The notes beneath the pieces were generated by a model. That model did not search any database and was not told the DNA's origin. It saw only the letters and a program-made list of their open reading frames with translations. A stretch of 64,000 nucleotides of DNA from Nomia melanderi. Lineage: Eukaryota > Arthropoda > Insecta > Hymenoptera > Halictidae. Positions 57,424-64,000 of this stretch are shown in pieces. The translations under genes were made by a program, and so were the position numbers. The first letter of the stretch is position 1, and each line of letters begins with the position of its first letter. The stretch is from the NCBI RefSeq assembly GCF_051020985.1, contig NC_135001.1:21445896-21509895 (forward strand), given 5' to 3'.

Positions 57424-58159
57424 AAACGTATCATTTCAACCACGCTGATCATAGCGAGCGTAGATACGAGGCGAGCGAATGGTACGCGTTCACGAGGGAC
57501 ATGCCGGATGAGAACCGCGTCGACTATAAATCTCGCGTCTCGAGCGAGTTACATGCGACATGACTCGGAGCACTTGTCTAGCTGGCCAGGTTTCACCAAG
57601 GTTGCATCTCGAGCGGCGGGCGGTAACATTTTTCCCAAGGTCGCGTCGAGGGAACTCCATTTGCAATCCACTTTGCCGGGGGATGCTGACAGACAGATAA
57701 TTGATGACACGAATTCGCGGCGAAAGTAGGGCGCCGCGGGTCAGAACGAGATAATTGAAGAACCCCGGGAACTTCCTTGCGGATAAGATATAAAATTTCC
57801 CCCGTAAGATTAAACCGCTAGAAGCGACGCGAACGCACGCGCGCGCGCGATCCGTCCCGTTGCGCCGTAGCGAACGGAGAGAGAGAGAGAGAGATTTGGC
57901 GGCGCGCCAGGAAACGAGGATCGTTAATTGCCCGGCCGAAAAACTTGGATACGGGTCGCTTCCTCTAATCCCCGGTGTTCGCGTTCGTCTCGCGTTTGAT
58001 CCCCGGCCTGCGATCCTCGGTTCAACAGCGTCGAATCTCGAGCCGTTTCCCCGGCGGTTAGCCGGCTCGGGCGGCCGCTTCAGAAAATATCCTCGAATCC
58101 GCTCAAATATCACCCTTAAATGCCACGGTGAATTTGACTCCGTGTCCATCGTCCCAGAA
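57424..58159. other. CpG-rich island
   Basis: GC- and CpG-rich. Contains a (GA)n run at 57878-57894. It holds the longest frame of the window (57490-58149, minus, 219 codons), which is judged spurious. Confidence 0.4.
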
Positions 58160-58325
58160 AAGCTACCTCTCCGATTTCTCGGATTTCCGAGTATGTTGTG
58201 GTATATGACTTTTCCTCGAGTGAAATTGGACGTCGTGTTTCTAAGATATTCGCGGATTTACTAGGTAATAGCGCATCGAAATTCGGAGACGGTACCGTTC
58301 TCCAGCGATTAAGGGTTGGAATTAA
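58160..58325 (-). repeat. Inverted repeat, left arm
   Basis: About 165 bp matching the reverse complement of 58882-59045. Includes TTTCTAAGATATTCGCGGAT and TTTACTAGGTAATAGCGCAT. Ends at the TTAA where the B/R elements begin. Confidence 0.9.
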
Positions 58326-58498
58326 CCCTCTGCACTCGAGGGCCATTTAAAATTTGTCATTGCGAACTGTGAAATTTTGTTATTGAATGTATTATAACAT
58401 TTATATCTATAATCGATAGAAAACGGTAAGATACATCTATGACTTTTTTTTTCATGCAAGTATTATTTATTTATATGTTAATAAGATTTTTCTATTAA
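58322..58498 (+). mobile_element. Family R element, right end lost
   Basis: TTAACCCTCTGCACTCGAGG. The uninterrupted CCATTTAAAATTTGTC site (58345-58360) is the empty equivalent of the L insertion at 12867. Confidence 0.85.
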
Positions 58499-58720
58499 CC
58501 CTTTGCACTCGAGGGCTCCGTTGCAGAGTTTAAAATTTGTCATTACGAACTGTAGAATTTTGTTATTAAATATATTATAACATTTATATCTATAATCGAT
58601 AGAAAACGGTAAGATACATCTATGACTTTTCTTTTCATACGCGTTTTATTTATTTATATATTAATACGCTTCTATTAAAATTACTTCGAGTAATGTCAGC
58701 GAGAAACAGCAAAGAGTTAA
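58495..58720 (+). mobile_element. Family R TTAA element
   Basis: TTAA at 58495 and 58717. Complete R copy of 226 bp, also empty at the L insertion site (58530). Confidence 0.9.
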
Positions 58721-58885
58721 CTATAAAATTTCATATTTAATATTATATTTCCTATAATGCATCATTTTGAGAAATATTCAAATAAAATAGCTTTGTTCCT
58801 CAAAAGTTAGTTTCACAAAATATCGATTTTATCTCATCAATGTTAAAATATTTCTAGTGAAAAACTTCCGAGTGCCAAGGGTTAA
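58717..58885 (+). mobile_element. Family B element, left end lost
   Basis: Starts inside B (CTATAAAATTTCATATTTAA) at the shared TTAA and ends CTTCCGAGTGCCAAGGGTTAA. Confidence 0.85.
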
Positions 58886-59045
58886 TTCGAACCCTTGATC
58901 GCTGGAAAACGTCTCCGAATGTCGATGAGCTATTACCTAGTAAATCTGCGAATATCTTAGAAACGCGACTTCCAACTTCACTCGAAGAAAAAGTCGTTCA
59001 AAGCATTGACTTCCACATTCGGAAATCAGAGAGGAAATTAGCGTA
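58882..59045 (+). repeat. Inverted repeat, right arm
   Basis: Partner of 58160-58325; about 85-90% identical by eye over the inner 120 bp. The plus-strand frame from this arm stays open for about 80 codons to 59129. Differences between arms fall at all codon positions, which argues against a conserved protein. Confidence 0.9.
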
Positions 59046-59745
59046 TGCACTAATGGCGACATTGGAATTTGATCTGTATCAAGTAGAATCATATTATTAT
59101 ATGTCACGAAGAAGATCTATGGAGATCTAAGACTCAGGTCGACAGTTAAGGGATAATCGAGCGTCAGCTCGTCGTCCGGCGTAGAATTTGAATCCGTCAT
59201 CCCCGTCGTCCCGTTATCGGCGAGGAATACTTTCCGGTTCGACCGCGTGACACCGCCTCCTTAACCCACTTTATCCCGCCACCGCGGACGTTTCAATCTT
59301 TTCCACGTTTCAAATGATCCCGTACCGACGGATATTAATTCAACTTTTCGCCGACGCATCTCCGGGGAATGATGTTCCTTGCGACGCTGTTTCAATGTTT
59401 AAATGTAATCGCGACTGAAAGGATAACACGAGTGTTTGCTTGATGCACGGCACACGATGAACGCTACCTTTCACTCGAAAAGCTACTTCATAATCTCCTT
59501 TCGAACAGTAATTATTGAAACATTTAAGAGAAGTTTCCGCGTTCTTTTATTCGGGGCGGCTTCTTCGTTCGTGCTCGTAATTGCTGAGGCTATTGAACGA
59601 TTGATTGAGGAATACTGAACTCTGGGGTATCGATTCTGGACAGAATATTAAACAATAGTCTTAATCAATCGTTAATTTGTTCCGTCTAGGTACGCGAATA
59701 TCCGTAGAGTTTCATGCCTGTCAGTAAGTCTTCGGTATATCGAAA
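59046..59745. other. Anonymous sequence
   Basis: CpG-richer at 59150-59400; nothing recognised. Confidence 0.4.
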
Positions 59746-60133
59746 AGAAATTTATGAAATATGTAATTTATAACATAATTTTAGAACAGATTTATAACAG
59801 AAAGTAGTTTTATTTCGCAAATATGAAAAATACACACTAAGCACAGAATATTTGATATATTTCTATGCCTTTCGTACGATTTTGTAATTTCGAGTGTCGC
59901 GAATGTATAAGAATCATCAGTCTTGTAACAATTAACAGAAGAAATTTTTGAAATATATCATTTATAACATAATTGTAGAACAGATTTATAGCAGAAAATA
60001 GTTTTACTTCACAAATATGAAAAATCCATACTAAACACTGGATATTTGATATATTTCTATGCCTTTCGTACGATTTTGTAATATCGAGTGTCGCGAATGT
60101 ATAAGAATCATCAGTCTAACGACAGTTAACAGC
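59746..60133. repeat. Tandem duplication, period 194 bp
   Basis: Copies 59746-59939 and 59940-60133. Both hold CCTTTCGTACGATTTTGTAA and GTGTCGCGAATGTATAAGAA; over 90% identical by eye. Confidence 0.95.
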
Positions 60134-60826
60134 TCGATCGAAGAAACGTCAAGTTCAGGCATTCCTCCGTGTAGCCTTACAATTATCCAATACCCCCGAG
60201 TCCGATTCGTCGCGGTCGTTAGAGCACAATTACGGGGCGATTTGCTTAACAAAAGTAATTACCATCATGGTGGCCTGCCAGTGTCAATAAATGGCGTCCT
60301 CAACGTTTCAGCTGGAACACCTCGGCCCCGCTAATTGTTCAACCCAGTTCCTCCCCGCGCCGTTCCCAATATTCGCCGACCGGCCAGTGCAGTTCTCGCT
60401 ATCCCGTCTTTAATTCTTTCGAGAGAGAGAGATAGATAGATAGAAAGAAATCGAAGACGTAAGTCGGGCTCGAACGTGGCGAAGAAAAACCGGCAAATCA
60501 ATTTTCCGGGCCGTGGAGCGATAACTTTTCATTTTCCCCCGGTCGTTTAAGGAATTCAAGGTTCAGCGCTTCTGAACCGATGCGTCCGGGACTTTTTTCC
60601 GCGATTTCGCTTCGTCTAACTTCCACCGGCGAGCGATGCATCATATCCACCGTAAACGTCTCTGGAACGGTCGGTCCGGCTCGCAGTCCAGAAGGTTGCT
60701 AATTCATCACGGAACGGTAAACATCTCTATTCGAAACTTTTTCAACGATTCGACTTCTACGGACACTTAAAGCTTTCACCGTCGAGCGACGCGGAACCTT
60801 TGGAGGCATTGAACTTTTCAAGGATC
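60134..60826. other. CpG-richer anonymous sequence
   Basis: GAGA/GATA microsatellite at 60420-60450. No gene recognised. Confidence 0.4.
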
Positions 60827-61038
60827 TTAACACATTGCACTCGAGAGGCGACTCCTAGTCGCCAGATGATTTGATTAACCTTTGTGTATTGCATCTATAC
60901 GTGAAACATTGAAAGACAATAGCTTTATACCTAATTTATGTATGATTTCCTGTTAAATTCATTTTAAAGAATCTTGTCTACGTCTAATTAGAGAATATAG
61001 AGTACTTCAAGTGAAAAACTTTCGAGTGCAAAGGGTTA
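60827..61038 (+). mobile_element. Family B TTAA element
   Basis: TTAA at 60827 and 61035. The start is CACATTGCACTCGAGA, a CAC variant of the B terminus. GGCGACTCCTAGTCGCC (60847-60863) is 16 bp after TTAA. Confidence 0.92.
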
Positions 61039-61487
61039 ACACATTGCGGGATTTTTAGTCTATCGTTTAATTGCTAATATGTTCATGTAACATTTTAGAT
61101 GTGTATAACACCAATCCAAAGTAAAATTACAAAATTTAATTCCTTATTTTTCGTGAGTTAGAAATTTTGATTCGATCGATGTTTAACCCTTAGCGTTCCA
61201 GGTTCTTTTGTAATCTATCAGCAACTGCAACTAATTTTAGTATCCCTAGCGAAAATGAAAAATGCTATAAGATTTCTTAGATCCTTCACTTTCCTTCTTA
61301 GTGTAAAATTTAGATGTGTGAAAGATCTAATAATTGTAGGGTAGTTGCTTTAAGATTCATTAAAATGTCTAATATTATTCCTGGTGCAATATTGGAGTCT
61401 ACAGAGTTCAAAGGGTTAAAAATGTATCAATGTAATCATCGACGCTCGCGTTTTTACTAGCTGAAATTTAGCCGACGTACGTGTTAA
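61035..61487 (-). mobile_element. Family G2 element hosting an A element
   Basis: Shares TTAA 61035 with B. Ends CACATTGCGGG and, reversed, CACGTACGTCGGC. The body is split at GATCGATGTTTAA and resumes AAATGTATCAATG. Confidence 0.88.
61183..61419 (-). mobile_element. Family A element nested in G2
   Basis: TTAA at 61183 and 61416. Complete reverse copy. The empty G2 site is seen at 24893 and 29790 as GATGTTTAAAAATTTATCAG. Confidence 0.92.
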
Positions 61488-63434
61488 TGTTAATTTATGC
61501 GTGAAATTGTTTCGAACCACATCGGAAGCACTTTTAACTCTTCAACACCAAACTACGTGTTTGCGTGTTTTTATTGCGTAAAGTCAAACTCAAATTGTTT
61601 TTCCCCAAAGTTTAATTTACAACCTATGAAATAAAATATTGTTAATGCAATGGTCGTACCGTTGTGTATACTTTTTTAGCCGATTCGTTTTCAGCGAATA
61701 AAAACAGAGTTAATTTTCACTAAATAATTCCATAAAACGGAATTGCCAGGTGTTTATAACAAATATGTTCTCTTTATCGTGAATCATTTTCACTATTTTT
61801 AGTAGGGCGCGATTTTGACGAGTATTAATTGCGACAAACGAGTGTCTAAAAGTGCAAGTTTTTTCCGAATACGTAATTCTAAACGAAATTTAGTAAAATT
61901 TCTTCGTGAAAAACAATGCTTGGTGAAAAATAAGGTTATACGTCGTTTAAGTGCAGGAGATCGGAACTCTTTAGCAGAGATTTGGCTCTTGAAACTTGTC
62001 CAATACCATCCACGCTTTATCTGTTGGCGCAGTGAAGCTAGTTACACAGTTCGCTGCAAGTTCGGTTGTTAGTGCCGTTGCTCGACTACTATAGTCTTTA
62101 ATACGTCCTAAATTGGAATCCTAGTGTTCAAAATTTCCGATTTATACTGTTCCCTCATTAAACGGGCATCGACGGTAACTTTGCAACAATATCTACTAAA
62201 CAACCATGCACGAGGCATTAACGGATCATTTCTCAAGAAGTTAATGTAAAAATCAATACCGAAGAACATAATCTTTCAATCTATTAATACGCAGAAATGT
62301 CTTTCTTAAAACACTTTGTTACTCAATAAATATGTATATATTCTAAACATTCGCGAACAACTAGTTAACTTGTTAACTAAAGTTTCTAACTAAAAACCCG
62401 AGTAATAACAACATACGCTACAGCAACGTTCTACAACGAAAACATTACCGAAGAAAACAAACACCAAAGAATCATATTTTCAGAGTATAAACTCGAGAAG
62501 TCCAAAACGTCCGATAAAACCAACAGGGAAACAAGAAGGGGTAAACACAATTTCTAATATTCATGCGAGAATCCCTTCAGACCAACGAACCGATCAGCGA
62601 ATATTCATAAATTATATTTCCTCGCGATCAGGAAAATCGCAGAATTTTCAGGAAAAGAGCAGAGGTGCCGTGCGAACCGTTCAGTTTTTCGTCGGGAACA
62701 ATCGATGCCGGTCGGTCTCGCGATAAGAGGGTCGAGCGTGAAGAGGGTAGGAGGACTCTCGGACAGTTACAGTTACAATGAGAATTTCATTGATAAGAGG
62801 AAACCCCCCTCCCCCTCCCCTCTTTCCTCCCCCGTGTAACAGATCGATAATGTCTTGCACTATTGGCTGCAGCTGTTTCGATTCCCTCGTCTTCCTCTCT
62901 TCTTGTTTGTCCAGGACGTTCCAGTCTATTGTCCGCCCTCCCCGGCCGCTTGTCAGACGCAACGTTTCGTTCGCGGACGGATAAAGAGCATCACGTTAAT
63001 TCCCGACAAACATTGCTCATCGAACGAACCGCGCCAGGCCGATAGGGTTGGAACGGGCGAACGAGAGGGGGGAGGACAGAGAGAGAAAAAAAAAGGGAGA
63101 CGGTTACGTGGCCGCCTAGTTTTCAACATTACGTGTACTCCTCCTCGGTGTATTGTGCGAGCGAGCTATTTTTAGCCCCTCATGCTTCATCTGCGACTAC
63201 GATGATGTATTTTTAATAGTCCCGCCACTGAACGCCGGCCACGAGTACGTCATTGACGTTTGATGCCGTTGCCCGTGCCTTCGTTCGAGCACGTAACGCG
63301 TCACCGTGTACGAAACGTTCCATTTATTGTCCGCGATACATTCGCCGTAGCAAAAACCGTGATTATTTTTATCTTTTCGACCGTAACGCGCCGCACGGGC
63401 AACGATTTTTTTCTTCGGTGACACGAGCGTCTGT
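61488..63434. other. Anonymous sequence; CpG-rich from 62640
   Basis: A possible unpaired element end lies at 61534 (TTAACTCTTCAACACC, then CAAACTACGTGTTTG). 61815-62072 is an 85-codon frame preceded by a TTTTTAG acceptor-like site, peptide unrecognised. 62640-63430 is CpG-rich with purine-rich tracts (63060-63100). Confidence 0.4.
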
Positions 63435-63642
63435 ATCGTGCACGTTTCCGATTCGTTCGACGAATCGCCAGGAACCTCTGCCTATCCTTTGCGGAGGAAG
63501 TGGCGAACAAAGTGAATTATGGAAATAATAAATAGTGTTGAAAATATTTCCATAATTCATTTTGTTCGCCACTTCCTCCATAGAGGATAGGCAGAAGTTC
63601 CTGGCGATTCGTCGAACGAATCGGAAATAAAACGTGCACGAT
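63435..63642. repeat. Long near-perfect hairpin
   Basis: Arms 63435-63527 and 63545-63642 are inverted copies with about five substitutions and one 5-base gap; the loop is 17 nt. Outer ends read ATCGTGCACG and CGTGCACGAT. It could be a fold-back element, a recent inverted duplication, or a hairpin-RNA source. No TTAA flanks. Confidence 0.95.
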
Positions 63643-64000
63643 GGTGTCGCGGAGATTCGTGATGTAAGTAACGCGCGCAGAATGAGAGTCGCTAAACTCT
63701 CGTCGGAAAATATTGTAAGAGGTGCCGACGCCCGTTTGAATTGCGCCGAAATGCGCATCGGTAATTTTGGGGGAGAAAAAACAAATGCTTGAGACGTTAT
63801 GGGACATCGGGGCACTTCTCGTCGAGCCGTGGTCGGGATCAGTCGCGTCGACGGAGAACGTATCTTCGTTTTATTGCGTTTTTTATGTATTCATTTTCCG
63901 CGCAGTCGTGAGCCGATTTTTTTCTATTCATTAAAGCTAACTGAAATATTAAGACTCGTTTGAAAGAAAGAAAGATGGAAAAGTAGGAGATCGAGAAGAA
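63643..64000. other. CpG-rich sequence to window end
   Basis: GATGTAAGTAACG at 63660 is a donor-like site without an assignable exon. Nothing else recognised. Confidence 0.4.

Noticed and set aside
57490..58149. 219-codon minus-strand frame
   Set aside because: Lies in a CpG-rich island with a (GA)n tract. Other frames are open on both strands, composition is Arg/Ser-rich without any recognisable domain.
58882..59129. Open frame preserved in both inverted-repeat arms
   Set aside because: Arms differ at first, second and third codon positions alike, with many amino-acid changes, so openness is better explained by recent duplication.
1..64000. Autonomous piggyBac transposase for these elements
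   Set aside because: No frame contains a long transposase-like stretch or a cysteine-rich C-terminal domain; the elements must be mobilised from elsewhere or be extinct.

Overview
This 64 kb window is AT-rich, non-coding eukaryotic DNA. No gene can be recognised with confidence: no open stretch carries a domain I can name, no transposase, reverse transcriptase, rRNA or tRNA is visible, and the longer open frames lie in CpG-rich islands where stops are rare on both strands. Frequent CpG in an AT-rich background and very abundant short TTAA-flanked elements suggest an insect, plausibly a bee or another hymenopteran. That placement is inference from composition only.

The dominant content is a dense population of short (about 145-450 bp) non-autonomous DNA transposons of piggyBac type. 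They are flanked by TTAA, start mostly with CCC, CC or CAC, and have no coding capacity. I separate about sixteen families by their ends and call them A, B, C, D, F, G1, G2, H, I, J, K, L, M, N, P, Q and R, plus an associated unit X. They occur as solo copies, as chains sharing one TTAA, nested inside each other with precise TTAA duplication, and as chimaeras carrying the end of one family and the body of another. Recognised copies and fragments make up very roughly a sixth to a fifth of the window.

The most striking regularity is at the ends. In most families one end has about 16 bp between TTAA and a family-specific palindrome of 12-17 bp (for example GACGAGTATACTCGTC in J, CAGCGCTATAGCGCTG in I, AACGAGAAATCTCGTT in G1). 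The palindromes differ between families but the spacing hardly changes. This matches the recalled geometry of the canonical piggyBac left end: a 13-bp terminal repeat, a 3-bp spacer, then a palindromic internal repeat.

Other structure: a 54-bp minisatellite (5.66-5.96 kb), a TAGAT-rich tandem array (34.5 kb), three tandem duplications of 174-380 bp (35.3, 48.1 and 59.7 kb), an inverted pair 5 kb apart (37.4 and 42.8 kb), a long inverted repeat enclosing B/R elements (58.2-59.0 kb), and a near-perfect 95-bp-arm hairpin with a 17-nt loop at 63.4-63.6 kb. CpG-rich islands (4.0-4.5, 15.2-15.8, 22.8-23.7, 38.5-38.9, 44.5-45.0, 47.5-48.0, 52.6-53.6, 57.4-58.1 and 62.6-63.9 kb) are the likeliest places for promoters or unseen exons.
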